Of a stretch of 64,000 nt of DNA, positions 1-9,224 are shown one piece after another. Position numbers and translations under genes: made by a program. The DNA is taken from NCBI RefSeq assembly GCF_000399665.1, contig NZ_KB976986.1, forward strand, positions 1,428,493 to 1,492,492. The letters are read 5' to 3'. The first letter of the stretch is position 1. Every line of letters starts with the position of its first letter. The stretch is from Acinetobacter calcoaceticus ANC 3811 (GTDB lineage Bacteria > Pseudomonadota > Gammaproteobacteria > Pseudomonadales > Moraxellaceae). Under the pieces are notes generated by a model that worked only from the letters and a program-made list of their open reading frames with translations, had not been told where the DNA came from and did not search any database.

Positions 1-82
1 TCGCAATTGCTTGTACTTCTGGACTTTTGGGGTCTAATGTTGTGATTTTACCGTTTATGAGTATGAGGTTTATTTCGGTCAT
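1..82 (-). CDS. Amidohydrolase family protein, N-terminal fragment
   Basis: Only the first 27 codons lie in the window; the gene runs off the left edge. The start ATG is preceded by a GGAG ribosome-binding site. The visible peptide (MTEINLILINGKITTLDPKS) has the ILINGKI-TLD pattern that opens metal-dependent amidohydrolases of the YtcJ type, where the first beta strands form the small composite domain before the TIM barrel. No metal ligands are visible, so the substrate cannot be named. It lies on the same strand as the isochorismatase-type hydrolase, with a 328-base gap between them that holds a repeat element. Confidence 0.6.
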   Translation of the reverse strand, partial: MTEINLILINGKITTLDPKSPEVQAIA

Positions 83-164
83 TCTGAACTCCATTCTTGT
101 GAATTATCGTTCTAAAAAATAAAGGTATAGCAACATATATATTTCATTATTCTTTTTGATTTTA

Positions 165-279
165 CACGACGGAGTCTGACCGTTTTACATCCAATAAGAG
201 GAGTTAATTCTGTTACTTTTCTTTCGGGAAAAGTAACCAAACCTGAGCTGCCATTAAGGCAGCGCAAGATCTGCAAAAC
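165..279. repeat. REP-like intergenic repeat, copy 1, with two hairpins
   Basis: The gap 83-410 has no convincing gene. It holds a block starting with CACGACGGAGTC, then an exact hairpin at 212-237 (arms GTTACTTTTC/GAAAAGTAAC), a second hairpin at 247-263 (GCTGCC/GGCAGC, 5-base loop) and the string ATCTGCAAAAC. The same blocks recur in diverged form near 43396-43627, including CACGGCGGAGTC followed by another TTACTTTTTT hairpin and the inverse string GTTTTGCAGAT. Two intergenic copies with conserved stems but changed loops indicate a dispersed repetitive element rather than a terminator of either flanking gene. Confidence 0.6.
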
Positions 280-410
280 TCGTTCAATTACAATCTTTTC
301 AGATTTTGTCCTGCCTCGAACAGTTGCAGATGGCTTTTCCACTTATCCAATATAGTCAAAAATCGAATAAATCAACTTAAATATAGAAATACCCTTAACT
401 CAACTATTGC

Positions 411-1097
411 TTATTTTGCAGGAACTGGTGCAAGTACTTCGTGTTTTGATGTTGTACGCTCAGGTGCCTTATGTACCATCGTATAGGCATAGTCCACACC
501 CATACCATAAGCACCAGAATGCTCGCGTACAATTGCCATAACTGCATCATACGTATCACGGTGTGCCCAATCACGTTGCCATTCAAGTAATACTTGTTGC
601 CAAGTTACCGGAACAACACCCGCTTGAATCATGCGTTGCATGGCATAGTCATGTGCCTCTTTCGATGTACCACCAGAAGCATCTGCAACCATATAAATTT
701 CATAATCGCCTTCAAGCATGGCGCCAAAAGCAAAGGTGTTATTGCATACTTCAGTCCATAAACCTGAAACAATCACTTTTTTACGATTATTTTTTGCAAG
801 CGAATCACGTACTTTTTGGTCATCCCATGAATTCATTGAAGTACGTTCTAGTAATGGAGCATCTGGAAATACATCTAAAAGTTCTGGATAGGTATGACCA
901 GAGAAGCTTTCAGTTTCAACCGTGGTAATGGTGACAGGAATATTGAATGTTTTAGCTGCTTTTGCTAACCCTAAAGTATTATTTTTTAATACTTGACGAT
1001 CTATTGACTGTACCCCAAAAGCCATTTGCGGCTGATGATCAATAAAAATAACCTGACAATTCGTTGGTGAAAGTTGTTCTAAAAGTGATTTATTCAT
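411..1097 (-). CDS. Isochorismatase-family cysteine hydrolase (YcaC-like)
   Basis: A 228-residue protein of the isochorismatase-like hydrolase fold, soluble and probably cytoplasmic. Asp20 in VIFIDHQ and Cys118 in GLWTEVC stand where the catalytic Asp and nucleophilic Cys of the family lie. The length is slightly above the usual 200-210 because of a C-terminal extension after about residue 190. The family hydrolyses C-N bonds of amides or N-carbamoyl compounds, but the substrate of the YcaC branch is unknown. It is divergent from a LysR regulator gene starting 197 bases away, which probably controls it. The start is the only in-frame ATG near the family N-terminus. Confidence 0.8.
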   Translation of the reverse strand: MNKSLLEQLSPTNCQVIFIDHQPQMAFGVQSIDRQVLKNNTLGLAKAAKTFNIPVTITTVETESFSGHTYPELLDVFPDAPLLERTSMNSWDDQKVRDSLAKNNRKKVIVSGLWTEVCNNTFAFGAMLEGDYEIYMVADASGGTSKEAHDYAMQRMIQAGVVPVTWQQVLLEWQRDWAHRDTYDAVMAIVREHSGAYGMGVDYAYTMVHKAPERTTSKHEVLAPVPAK

Positions 1098-1208
1098 GGG
1101 TAAACTCCATTATTCCTTATGTGTAATGCATTTAAATTGCTTACTGGTCATTATCAAAACAGATAAAAATGTAAAAGCATAGACACTAAATCAGCACGAA
1201 TCTGTATG

Positions 1209-1222
1209 TTGTACGAATACAA
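1209..1222. promoter_or_regulatory. Candidate LysR operator in divergent promoter
   Basis: TTGTA-CGAA-TACAA is a perfect short inverted repeat between the divergent hydrolase and LysR genes. LysR-type sites are usually interrupted dyads of the T-N11-A kind, which this fits loosely. No binding data are available; the location is the main argument. Confidence 0.3.
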
Positions 1223-1294
1223 TAAAATCAATGATTGCTTTTTAATTTTTATAGTTTAATCATACATATATATTTTTTTAACTTTTGCTTATCC

Positions 1295-2185
1295 ATGGAT
1301 CGATTAGACTGTATTTCCACTTTTGTAAGTGTCGTAGAACATGGGAATTTTAGTAGCGCAGCCAGAGCACTCGATATCTCTCGTGACTTGGTTGCCAAAC
1401 GTGTTTGCTACCTCGAAAATGACCTAAAAACTACACTGCTAACCCGAACCACAAGACAGATGAACCTCACCTCTTGTGGAGAAAAGTTTTATCAACATAG
1501 CAAAGTCATTTTAAGTGAGTTTGAATGGGCTGCCTATGAAATTAGCTATAATCAGCAGTACCCAGAAGGTGAACTCAAGCTCAATACACCAATGTCTTTT
1601 AGCAATATTTTTCTTCAAAATATTATTTCAGATTTTATTGAGAAATATCCCAGCATCAAAATTGATCTATTCATGACTGATCAACTACTAGACATGAATA
1701 ATAATAAATTTGATTTAACCATTCGCGTAGATGGCTCTCCTCCAAACTTAGCAAATAGTAAAATTTTAAATACCTATCAGCGCTATCTATATGCGACACC
1801 TGAGTATTTTAATCAGCATGGATTACCAGACTCATTAGAAGAACTTAAAGAACATAAATTTCTGATTTATTATCAGGATAGCCGCCATAAGAAATTAATT
1901 TTCCAAAAAGATCAAAAAGAAGTCTCCTTTAATTGCTTCCCTGTAATGACCTGTAATAATGGCGAACTCTTATTAGATATGTGCCTAAAAGATCACGGCA
2001 TTGTTTTTCTTCCAGAGTTTATTGCTGAGCCTTACTACAAAGAAGGTAAATTACAGAAATGTTTGGAGGACTACACCAGTCAGCCACTTCATTTATATGT
2101 GACATGGCCCAATCGTAAAATTTTATCGAAGAAAGTAAAACTATTTATTGATTTTTTGACACATCAAATGATTGCCATGAAATAA
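1295..2185 (+). CDS. LysR-family transcriptional regulator
   Basis: A 296-residue LysR-type regulator with an N-terminal winged HTH (residues about 1-60, MDRLDCISTFVSVVEHGNF then AARALDISRDLVAKRV) and a periplasmic-binding-protein-like effector domain from about residue 90. I place the start at the ATG at 1295 because LysR proteins of this branch begin MDRL; an upstream in-frame TTG at 1235 would add 20 hydrophobic residues unlike the family. It is divergent from the YcaC-like hydrolase gene and is its likely regulator. The effector is unknown. Confidence 0.85.
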   Translation: MDRLDCISTFVSVVEHGNFSSAARALDISRDLVAKRVCYLENDLKTTLLTRTTRQMNLTSCGEKFYQHSKVILSEFEWAAYEISYNQQYPEGELKLNTPMSFSNIFLQNIISDFIEKYPSIKIDLFMTDQLLDMNNNKFDLTIRVDGSPPNLANSKILNTYQRYLYATPEYFNQHGLPDSLEELKEHKFLIYYQDSRHKKLIFQKDQKEVSFNCFPVMTCNNGELLLDMCLKDHGIVFLPEFIAEPYYKEGKLQKCLEDYTSQPLHLYVTWPNRKILSKKVKLFIDFLTHQMIAMK

Positions 2186-2189
2186 GTGA

Positions 2190-2220
2190 TCTGGGCCTTT
2201 TCAATAAGAATCGGCCCAGT
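2190..2220 (+). terminator. Candidate terminator after the LysR gene
   Basis: Stem CTGGGCC (2191-2197) pairs with GGCCCAG (2213-2219), five bases after the LysR stop codon. The following bases are only moderately T-rich (ACTTTTAG), so termination may be inefficient. It sits between convergent genes (LysR and tauD). Confidence 0.5.
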
Positions 2221-2276
2221 ACTTTTAGTTGTTTGAGTCGTTTTAATCTTCTTTTTTTAAATAAATTATGCTCGGC

Positions 2277-3158
2277 TTAAACTTCAGCTAACTCTGACTG
2301 TTGTTCGTTTTTATAAAATGGCACATCACCGTTAATGGTTGCCCGGTGCATGATGCGATGGGCATCGCCATAATCAAATAATGCTTTATGTTGTGTGCAA
2401 CGGTTATCCCAAATCGCGATATCACCATCTTGCCACTTCCAACGCAAATGAAACTTTTCTTGGGTCGCATGTTCAAACAATAAATTAAGCAACTGCTCAC
2501 TTTCTTGTTCAGGTAACTCATTAATACGCGTGGTAAAGCCTTCACTTACAAACAACAGAGGCTCACCTGTAACTGGATGGGTACGCACCACTGGGTGAAC
2601 CACTGGTGGGTTACGCTTAAATGTTTGCAAAAGCTTTTCACGTTCTTCTTCGTTATGGGCAAAACGTTCAAGTGGAAAAGACTTCCGAATATCGTGTGTT
2701 GCAGTTAAGCCACGTAATTTTTGCTGTAACTCAAGCGGAAGCCCTTTAAAAGCTGCTGTATTACTCGACCACAAAGTATCACCGCCCACAGGTGGAATTT
2801 TAATGGCTTGCAACACACAACCTAAAGGTGGATTTTTACTAAAAGTCACATCTGTGTGCCAAAGTTCATTGTCACGCAAGTCTTGTTTCCAACTATCGAG
2901 CACCATCACTTCAGGTACATCTTCAATTGAAGGATAAATCGGGTGCACATGTAAGCTACCAAAACTACGGGCCAAGTCTGCTTGTGCTTGCGGCGCTAAT
3001 TGTTGCTTTCGAAAAAAAATGACCTGATGATCAAGCAAAGCCTGCTGAATTTGTTGCGTTGTCTGTTCATTTAACGCATTCAAATCAATATCGTGAATAA
3101 TTGCGCCAATGTTAGGCTTGATCACTTCAATATTTAAGTTTGCTACTACTGTATTCAT
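2277..3158 (-). CDS. tauD: Taurine dioxygenase TauD
   Basis: Fe(II)/2-oxoglutarate-dependent dioxygenase that hydroxylates taurine, which then breaks down to aminoacetaldehyde and sulfite, supplying sulfur. The 293-residue protein shows the facial triad His101-x-Asp103 (LWHTDVTF) and His257 (CTQHKALFDY), plus Arg268/Arg272 in AHRIMHRATINGD that bind 2-oxoglutarate; spacing matches E. coli TauD closely. The start at 3158 (MNTVVANLNIEV) has an AAAGAAG ribosome-binding site eight bases after the tauC stop; the longer in-frame start adds 18 residues overlapping tauC. Last gene of tauABCD. Related sulfonate or sulfate-ester dioxygenases are the alternative substrate assignment. Confidence 0.9.
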   Translation of the reverse strand: MNTVVANLNIEVIKPNIGAIIHDIDLNALNEQTTQQIQQALLDHQVIFFRKQQLAPQAQADLARSFGSLHVHPIYPSIEDVPEVMVLDSWKQDLRDNELWHTDVTFSKNPPLGCVLQAIKIPPVGGDTLWSSNTAAFKGLPLELQQKLRGLTATHDIRKSFPLERFAHNEEEREKLLQTFKRNPPVVHPVVRTHPVTGEPLLFVSEGFTTRINELPEQESEQLLNLLFEHATQEKFHLRWKWQDGDIAIWDNRCTQHKALFDYGDAHRIMHRATINGDVPFYKNEQQSELAEV

Positions 3159-3166
3159 CTTCTTTA

Positions 3167-4036
3167 CTACAACTGCTGACCATACCAAGGAGAAAACTGT
3201 TTTTGTAACCAACGTAAAAACAGCTCAAAACTAACTGCGACAATCGCAATCACAATAATGCCCAGAATCACCGTATCGGTAATTAAGAACTGTGCTGCCG
3301 ATTGCACCATAAAACCAATACCACGGTCTGCTGCAACCAATTCTGCTGCAACTAATGTTGACCAGCCCACACCTAAACCAATACGAATACCAGTAATAAT
3401 ATGAGGTAAAGCTGTGGGTAAAATGACATGCCAAAATACTTGTACCTGACTTGCTCCTAGCGACAGTGCAGCACGTTCACGATTAAGCTGATGGCTTAAC
3501 ACACCATGTGCACTACTAATAATGACAGGCGCCAAAATCGAGAAGAAAATCAAAAGTACTTTTGTGGTTTCGCCAATACCGAACCAGATCACCAGTAACG
3601 GCAAATAAGCTAACGGTGGAATTGGACGTAATAATTCAACCAAAGGATCTAGAACAGCACGAACCCATTTGTTCAGGCCCATCCATAAACCCATTGGTAC
3701 ACCAATCACCACGGCAGCAATCAAGGCTAAAAACACACGAGAGATACTAGCGGCCAAGTGTTGCCACAAAGTAGCCTTCATAAAGCCTTCTTGGCTAACC
3801 GATATAAATTTTTGCCAGACTGCCTGTGGACTCGGTAAAAACAGTTCGGGTACGACATGCAAAGCAGTAATGAGGAACCAAAGCGCAACCACACTTCCCA
3901 CACTAATTATGCTAACTGCCAAAGTGCGATGCTTCTCAAAAAATGACGATAGAAATGAAGCATTTTCTGTTTGCACATCTGGTTTAAGTTTTAACCCTGC
4001 TTTGTCATATTCATAGACGTTATCTTTAGTACTCAT
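3167..4036 (-). CDS. tauC: Taurine/sulfonate ABC transporter permease TauC
   Basis: A 289-residue inner-membrane permease of the SsuC/TauC family. A cytoplasmic N-tail of about 35 residues is followed by about six hydrophobic segments, with the binding-protein-dependent transport loop around residues 190-215 (ERAALSLGASQVQVFWHVILPTALPHI, the EAA-type motif contacting TauB). Its start ATG overlaps the tauB stop by four bases (ATGA), showing translational coupling. It imports taurine or other sulfonates with TauA and TauB. The permease alone cannot separate taurine from alkanesulfonate specificity; the adjacent tauD favours taurine. Confidence 0.9.
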   Translation of the reverse strand: MSTKDNVYEYDKAGLKLKPDVQTENASFLSSFFEKHRTLAVSIISVGSVVALWFLITALHVVPELFLPSPQAVWQKFISVSQEGFMKATLWQHLAASISRVFLALIAAVVIGVPMGLWMGLNKWVRAVLDPLVELLRPIPPLAYLPLLVIWFGIGETTKVLLIFFSILAPVIISSAHGVLSHQLNRERAALSLGASQVQVFWHVILPTALPHIITGIRIGLGVGWSTLVAAELVAADRGIGFMVQSAAQFLITDTVILGIIVIAIVAVSFELFLRWLQKQFSPWYGQQL

Positions 4037-4827
4037 GTGGTTAACGCCTCCTTACCGCTTTGTTTTTGTGCCCTTAAACTTTCAAACAGCTGCTCTCTGA
4101 GCTGAATAAATTGAGGGTCCGATTTAATCGAACGAATAGACTCGCCCTGACGATATCGATTAGCAAAATCGAGATGTAGAGTTTCTACAATTTTTCCCGG
4201 ATGCGCTGTCATCAGTACTAACTGATTGCTGAGCAACAATGCTTCTTCAATGTCATGTGTAATTAAAAAGAAGCTTTTATTTTGTTGAATCCATAAATCG
4301 AGCACTAACTGCTGCATGTTTTCACGCGTAAAAGCATCTAATGCCGCAAAAGGTTCATCTAATAAAATAAACGGCGCGTGGCTGATCAAAGCTCTGGCAA
4401 TACCAACACGTTGTTTCATACCACCCGAAAGTTCCCAGATATTGGCTTTTTCAACGTGACTCAAACCTACAATTTTTAAAATTGCGTTCACTTGTGCTTC
4501 GATATCCAAGCGCTTTAAACCTTTTAACTGCAAAGCGAAGCCAACATTATCTGCAACATTTAACCAAGGAAGCAGTGCATGATCCTGAAACACGACAGCG
4601 CGGGTTACATCTGGACCATTTACCACTTCATGATTTACAAGGACATCTCCTGAACTCGGCTTTTGAAACCCTGCCAAGATATTAAGCAAAGTTGTTTTGC
4701 CACAACCTGACTCGCCTAAAATCACGGTTAAAGAACCTTCTTCAATGGTTAGGTTAATGTCTTGTAAAACTGGCTTTTGCTGTTTAGGAAAAGTCAGATG
4801 AATATGTTTGGCTTCTAGTACACTCAT
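4033..4827 (-). CDS. tauB: Taurine/sulfonate ABC transporter ATP-binding protein TauB
   Basis: A 264-residue ABC ATPase. The Walker A motif GESGCGKTT is at residues 38-46, the Q-loop at VVFQDHALLPWLNV (79-92), the signature LSGGMKQR at 133-140, Walker B ILLDEP at 154-159 and the H-loop in LITHDIEEAL. It energises sulfonate import through TauC and TauA. The start has a GGAGTTGTC ribosome-binding region shortly after tauA, and the stop overlaps tauC by four bases. Confidence 0.9.
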   Translation of the reverse strand: MSVLEAKHIHLTFPKQQKPVLQDINLTIEEGSLTVILGESGCGKTTLLNILAGFQKPSSGDVLVNHEVVNGPDVTRAVVFQDHALLPWLNVADNVGFALQLKGLKRLDIEAQVNAILKIVGLSHVEKANIWELSGGMKQRVGIARALISHAPFILLDEPFAALDAFTRENMQQLVLDLWIQQNKSFFLITHDIEEALLLSNQLVLMTAHPGKIVETLHLDFANRYRQGESIRSIKSDPQFIQLREQLFESLRAQKQSGKEALTT

Positions 4828-4836
4828 GACAACTCC

Positions 4837-5859
4837 TTAAGGCTGCAAAAATGAAGAATTCACGTTGCCTTTATAATCGGCTTTAAGTTGATCGACCTTG
4901 CCCTGACCTTTTAAGAACTTAGCTGTATCAAAAATATTTTGCGAAAATTCACCATCTAACGTTTGTTTTTGCTGAGCGTGGTCTAGGTAAATGTTTCCAC
5001 TTAATAAAAGCGGGATATCTTTTGGATCAGAACCTGTGAGCTGCGCAATTTTTTGCACGTTATCGGCATCTTTAACGTAAGCGGCTGGATCTTGATTATA
5101 TTTTTCAAGTTGCTCAAGCGTAGTTTTAACAAAAGCTTTTAAGAAATCAGGATTTTTCTCTGCAAAATCTTTACGCACAACCCATAAGTCATAAGTTGGA
5201 GCGCCCCATTCACCCACTTGTTTTGAGTCGGTTAAAACCGTACCAGATGCTTTGGCTTTACTTAAAGCAGGTTCCCACACATATGCTGCATCAATATCAC
5301 CGCGTTCCCAAGCAGCTGAAATTTCAGGTGGACGCAAGTTAATAATTTTTACTTTATCTTCTGGAATGTTCCAATGTTTAAGTGCAGACAAAAGGCTGTA
5401 ATGCGTGGTTGAAACAAACGGTACAGCAATGGTTTTGCCAATTAAATCTTGAGGAGTTTTAATGCCTGATTTATTACTTACCACTAATGCTTCAGATCCA
5501 CCAAGTTTTGATGTAATTAAGAATACTTCAATCGGTAAATCACGGCTTGCCGCAGCAGCAAGTGGACTTGAGCCAATATTGCCAAGTACGACATCGCCTG
5601 AAGCTAGTGCATTTACAACATCTGAACCTGCATCAAATTTTTTCCATTGAATGTTACGTTGACTATGTTTTTCATATTCCCCATTGGCCTGCGCAACTTT
5701 GCTTGGGTCAACCCCTGTTTGATAGGCAATGATGACGGGTTTGCTGTCACCAACTGAAGCACTTGTATTATTGTCTTTTTTATTTTGCCATACGATAAAT
5801 GCAACAATTGCTACAACCACAATTGCCGTGATAATCAACGGTTTGGTCTTTGTGCTCAT
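4837..5859 (-). CDS. tauA: Taurine/sulfonate-binding protein TauA
   Basis: A 340-residue periplasmic binding protein of the SsuA/TauA family, delivering the sulfonate to TauBC. The N-terminus (MSTKTKPLIITAIVVVAIVAFIVWQ) is a Lys-flanked hydrophobic helix without an obvious Ala-x-Ala cleavage site or lipobox, so it may be an uncleaved anchor. The mature part begins near KPVIIAYQTGVDPSKVAQA and has the SsuA-like GNIGSSPLAAA and AAWERGDIDAAYVWEP segments. I start it at the ATG 5859; a TTG six codons upstream is possible. First gene of tauABCD, expected to be derepressed on sulfate limitation in relatives. Confidence 0.85.
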   Translation of the reverse strand: MSTKTKPLIITAIVVVAIVAFIVWQNKKDNNTSASVGDSKPVIIAYQTGVDPSKVAQANGEYEKHSQRNIQWKKFDAGSDVVNALASGDVVLGNIGSSPLAAAASRDLPIEVFLITSKLGGSEALVVSNKSGIKTPQDLIGKTIAVPFVSTTHYSLLSALKHWNIPEDKVKIINLRPPEISAAWERGDIDAAYVWEPALSKAKASGTVLTDSKQVGEWGAPTYDLWVVRKDFAEKNPDFLKAFVKTTLEQLEKYNQDPAAYVKDADNVQKIAQLTGSDPKDIPLLLSGNIYLDHAQQKQTLDGEFSQNIFDTAKFLKGQGKVDQLKADYKGNVNSSFLQP

Positions 5860-6317
5860 AATTTCATGATCTTTCAATAATATAAGCTCATGGTATGCAG
5901 CTGGCTTTATAATGAAAAATAAAAAAATATGAGTTGCTTATCTATTTTTAATAAATAACTTTTTCATATAAGTTTTTATCTTTTGGTAAAAAGCAAATAT
6001 CGAGCAATCTTACAGATTAGCCATAAAATTAAAATACTTATATATCAATAATTAAAAAGGATATTCAAAAAACACATGATGAGAAAAACCTGACACACCC
6101 ACTCTAATTATTTTATCCTACTCATTTCGTCATTTTTATTTTTGCTTATCGCATCCAGAGTTTTGCATCTAATTAATTTTCATTCTTTTATATAAAGTTC
6201 AGATTTTATTATCTTTTTATCTTAAAACTTCTGCAAATATTAAGATTTGGACAAATCTTTTTCTGGTTTATACATGACGCAAATTTAATTTTTATTTTTA
6301 AGAGGAGAAAAATTCTT
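5860..6317. other. Divergent intergenic region between tauA and the porin gene
   Basis: About 458 bases, very AT-rich, with no coding signal on either strand. It must hold the promoters for tauABCD (leftward) and the outer-membrane channel gene (rightward). I see no clear inverted repeat or riboswitch. The porin ribosome-binding site AGGAG lies at 6303-6307. Confidence 0.6.
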
Positions 6318-7502
6318 TTGTTTAAACATTCTCAAATTTTGAAAAAAACATTAATTACAACGTCTTTGATTGCATTTAGCCTTTCAAGTCATGCGGCCCT
6401 TACCTTTGGTAATACTGAAGAAGGTCAACTTAAAGTGAGTGGTACTGTTCGGGCTAAATATGTTTATGATTTTGACTCTGATCCCACGACCAGTAAATTT
6501 TCCTTTAATGACGCGGTATTATGGCTAGATTACAACTCCCCGAAATGGATTGGCCGCCTAGATTATCGGGTTTATGAATATTACGGGCGTTTAGGCGATG
6601 CCAATTGGCTTACCGATGCATGGTTGGGTTATAAAATTAATGACAACAGTAAAATTATTGCTGGCTTAAACCCAGTTCCTTTTGGCTTGGGTCGCTTTTG
6701 GGGAAATACTTATTATTTAGGGATTGCCAATAGTTCAGGTTGGGAAGATGTACATAACCTTGGGGTGAAATATGATTTCAATGATGGAATCAATGAAGCA
6801 CAACTCGCATTTTATCCTACCGATGGTGGCACCTATAGAGGTAAAAGCAAAGACTCGAGTCGGTTTAGTATCAACCCTGTCAATGCGGATGACTCTGTAC
6901 CACAAGGCACCAATACTAAAGAAAAGAACTCCATTGTTGTTCGCGGTGCTCATACCTTTAAAAATGTCTTAGGCCAAGAAAATTTCTCTACCCAACTGGG
7001 CGCCTCTGCATGGTACTCCACCATTAAAAATAAACGTTCAGGGCAAGATGGCGATCGCCAAGTCTATTCAGTTTTTAGCAATACCAATTACAATCAATGG
7101 AATTTACAGCTTTTGGCTGGTTATCAAGACATTGATAATGCCGACATCCAATATAAAGACCACCTGACTTTGGGCGGTTTTGATTATTCATTTAACTCGG
7201 CAACCAAAGGTCAGATTTACTCAGCCGAACTCAGCTATTTATTTCCTCAGCAGTTTGGCCCCATTACCTCTGTTCGTCCTTACCTAAACTATAGTTCTTA
7301 TCGAAAAGAGCAAGATGGCTTTAAAGACTCCACCCGTTTTATTCCCGGCATTGCCTTTAACTATCAAAAATTGACAGTACAAGCCGAGTTACTGGTGGGT
7401 AAACACGATCCATATCTAGGAGACAGTGAAGGCCTTGCGGCTGGTGGAACCAATGATAAATGGAATAAAAAAGCGTTTGTGATTTTTGCTTATTACTTCT
7501 AA
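6318..7502 (+). CDS. Outer-membrane beta-barrel channel (porin-like)
   Basis: A 394-residue predicted outer-membrane barrel. Residues 1-26 (KKTLITTSLIAFSLSSHA then ALTFG) form a Sec signal peptide with an Ala-x-Ala-type site. The mature protein alternates aromatic and polar residues typical of beta strands and ends in AYYF, the terminal Phe recognised by the Bam machinery. The start is a TTG ten bases after an AGGAG site; no upstream ATG fits. It is divergent from tauABCD and convergent with the MFS gene, so it probably lets sulfonates or other anionic sulfur compounds cross the outer membrane. The exact porin family was not identified. Confidence 0.7.
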   Translation: MFKHSQILKKTLITTSLIAFSLSSHAALTFGNTEEGQLKVSGTVRAKYVYDFDSDPTTSKFSFNDAVLWLDYNSPKWIGRLDYRVYEYYGRLGDANWLTDAWLGYKINDNSKIIAGLNPVPFGLGRFWGNTYYLGIANSSGWEDVHNLGVKYDFNDGINEAQLAFYPTDGGTYRGKSKDSSRFSINPVNADDSVPQGTNTKEKNSIVVRGAHTFKNVLGQENFSTQLGASAWYSTIKNKRSGQDGDRQVYSVFSNTNYNQWNLQLLAGYQDIDNADIQYKDHLTLGGFDYSFNSATKGQIYSAELSYLFPQQFGPITSVRPYLNYSSYRKEQDGFKDSTRFIPGIAFNYQKLTVQAELLVGKHDPYLGDSEGLAAGGTNDKWNKKAFVIFAYYF

Positions 7503-7510
7503 CTCTTAAA

Positions 7511-7542
7511 ACAAAGGCCAACAGATGTTGGCCTTTGTTTTT
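7511..7542 (+). terminator. Rho-independent terminator after the porin gene
   Basis: A perfect 12-bp stem, ACAAAGGCCAAC (7511-7522) with GTTGGCCTTTGT (7527-7538), a four-base loop and a T run. Eight bases after the porin stop. The A-rich left arm means it may also work leftward for the convergent MFS gene. Confidence 0.9.
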
Positions 7543-7563
7543 ATCTAGATATCTATTTTTACT

Positions 7564-9030
7564 CTAGTCGATTACTGGTGAATTATTGAGAGGAAGTTCT
7601 GTTTTATCTTCATCGATAACATCGACATCTTGGGCGGTAGGCTCAAACTTAATCAGTAGTCCAATCACAATTAAAGGAATAAACGCAAAGATAGAAATAA
7701 TCAGGTAAACATCAGTTTTATATCCCGCCATCCAGATCGGTAAAACAAACAAAGCAATTGCTTGAGCAACACCCGTTACTGCACGGTTAAAGCCAACACC
7801 AACGCCACGAATCGAAGCAGGATAAGCCATGGTTGGATAAACCATCATTTGTGCCCCAGGCCCAAAACCTTCGGCAAAAAGCCAAAGCCCGAGCATGCCA
7901 ATTGCGGTGTAGAGTAAAAAGCTATTACCGGGTTCACCAATTAATGCCAATGCAATGAGGGCTATAAACTGGAGTAAAAAGCCTGTAAGCAACACATGAC
8001 GAGATTTAAATCTGCTAGCAACAAATACGCCTAACAGCCCGCCCGTAAATGCAAATAGCAAATTGAGTCCGAGTGTTGTAGTAATGGTCGTCAAAACATC
8101 TGTGTGGAAAAAGCGCGTTAAAATAGAAGGTAAAAAGAAGGCAATGGTCGTGTACTGAAATGCGACCGAAATGTGAATCACAATGGCCACAATCGTTCTT
8201 GGCAAATAGGTTTTATTAAATAAAACTGCAAAACCCTCGCGCTTTTTCTTTTCAGCAGTTCTTTCTACTTTTTCAACTGTAGCGACTGCATTAATTGCAT
8301 AGGATTCTTGTAGAACTTGAGCTGCACCTTTTAAATCGCCTTGGTTTGCAAGCCAGATTGGTGATTCAGTTAAATATTTACCGCGAATAAAAATAATGAG
8401 TAACGCTGGCACTGCTCCAAAAATTAAAGATGCTCGCCATAACCAGTTGCTATGCTCAGGTGGCAAAAGAAAGTAAAGCGCCAGAACTAGACCAAAACAC
8501 ACCGAAGAAGCGGCATACCACATTGGGCACCATGCGGCTAAACGCGCTGCCTTATTGCTACTCCCGTTAAATTTAGAAAACTCAGATAAGTATGACATTG
8601 CCACAGGCAAATCAATACCGACACTAATTCCCATAATAAATCGGGCTAAAATCAAAACCCAAACATTTGGTGCAAAGCCTGCGACAATTGCCGCAATGAC
8701 AAACAGCACCATGTCTGCCATGAAGACCCGATAACGGCCAATTTTATCTGTCAGCCAACCACCAATCAGGTTACCAACAATGGTTCCACAAACAATTGCT
8801 GAAGCTACCACACCAGTCATTACAGGGCTTAAAGAAAACTCTGAGATGACTTGCTCAATACCAAAGGACAGTGTTGTTAAATCATAGGCATCAATAAACA
8901 CCCCAATCAGTGCTAACCAAATAACTTTATTCGATTTACCCTTCCCTGCAAATTTGGAAATTAATTGTGAAACATCATCGGGAGATTTAATTTCATAACG
9001 ATGGTTATGATCGAGTTCTTGTGTGCTCAC
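7564..9030 (-). CDS. MFS transporter (sugar/aromatic-acid porter type)
   Basis: A 488-residue, 12-helix major facilitator. The loop between helices 2 and 3 has the MFS motif A (GGWLTDKIGRYRVF, residues about 90-103), and the DAYDLTTLSFG segment in helix 1 resembles aromatic-acid and metabolite proton symporters. The start is GTG (9030) preceded by AGGA, with MSTQEL as N-terminus. It lies downstream of the LLM monooxygenase on the same strand, separated by a terminator-like hairpin, so it probably has its own promoter. Sulfur-compound uptake is inferred from the context only. Confidence 0.75.
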   Translation of the reverse strand: MSTQELDHNHRYEIKSPDDVSQLISKFAGKGKSNKVIWLALIGVFIDAYDLTTLSFGIEQVISEFSLSPVMTGVVASAIVCGTIVGNLIGGWLTDKIGRYRVFMADMVLFVIAAIVAGFAPNVWVLILARFIMGISVGIDLPVAMSYLSEFSKFNGSSNKAARLAAWCPMWYAASSVCFGLVLALYFLLPPEHSNWLWRASLIFGAVPALLIIFIRGKYLTESPIWLANQGDLKGAAQVLQESYAINAVATVEKVERTAEKKKREGFAVLFNKTYLPRTIVAIVIHISVAFQYTTIAFFLPSILTRFFHTDVLTTITTTLGLNLLFAFTGGLLGVFVASRFKSRHVLLTGFLLQFIALIALALIGEPGNSFLLYTAIGMLGLWLFAEGFGPGAQMMVYPTMAYPASIRGVGVGFNRAVTGVAQAIALFVLPIWMAGYKTDVYLIISIFAFIPLIVIGLLIKFEPTAQDVDVIDEDKTELPLNNSPVID

Positions 9031-9180
9031 TTAATAATTCCTGAACTTTAATAACAGAAACAAAATAATAATTATTCACATAATACAAAAACAAATTAAT
9101 CTGATGTTTTAATCTAAATTATAGAATTATCTTTTCATTATTTACTCAGCAGTAAAACCGATATAAAAAGACAAAATAAA

Positions 9181-9199
9181 AGCTGGTATTTAACCAGCT
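9181..9199 (-). terminator. Terminator after the LLM monooxygenase gene
   Basis: Stem AGCTGGT/ACCAGCT (9181-9187 with 9193-9199) followed on the minus strand by TTTATTTTG. It is 26 bases past the stop of the leftward monooxygenase gene. Confidence 0.7.
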
Positions 9200-9224
9200 A
9201 TTTATTTAACGGCTTTGCAAAATA

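Noticed and set aside
112..342. Open frame of 76 residues on the minus strand
   Set aside because: It overlaps the REP-like repeat, has no ribosome-binding site and no family likeness, and its stems explain the composition.
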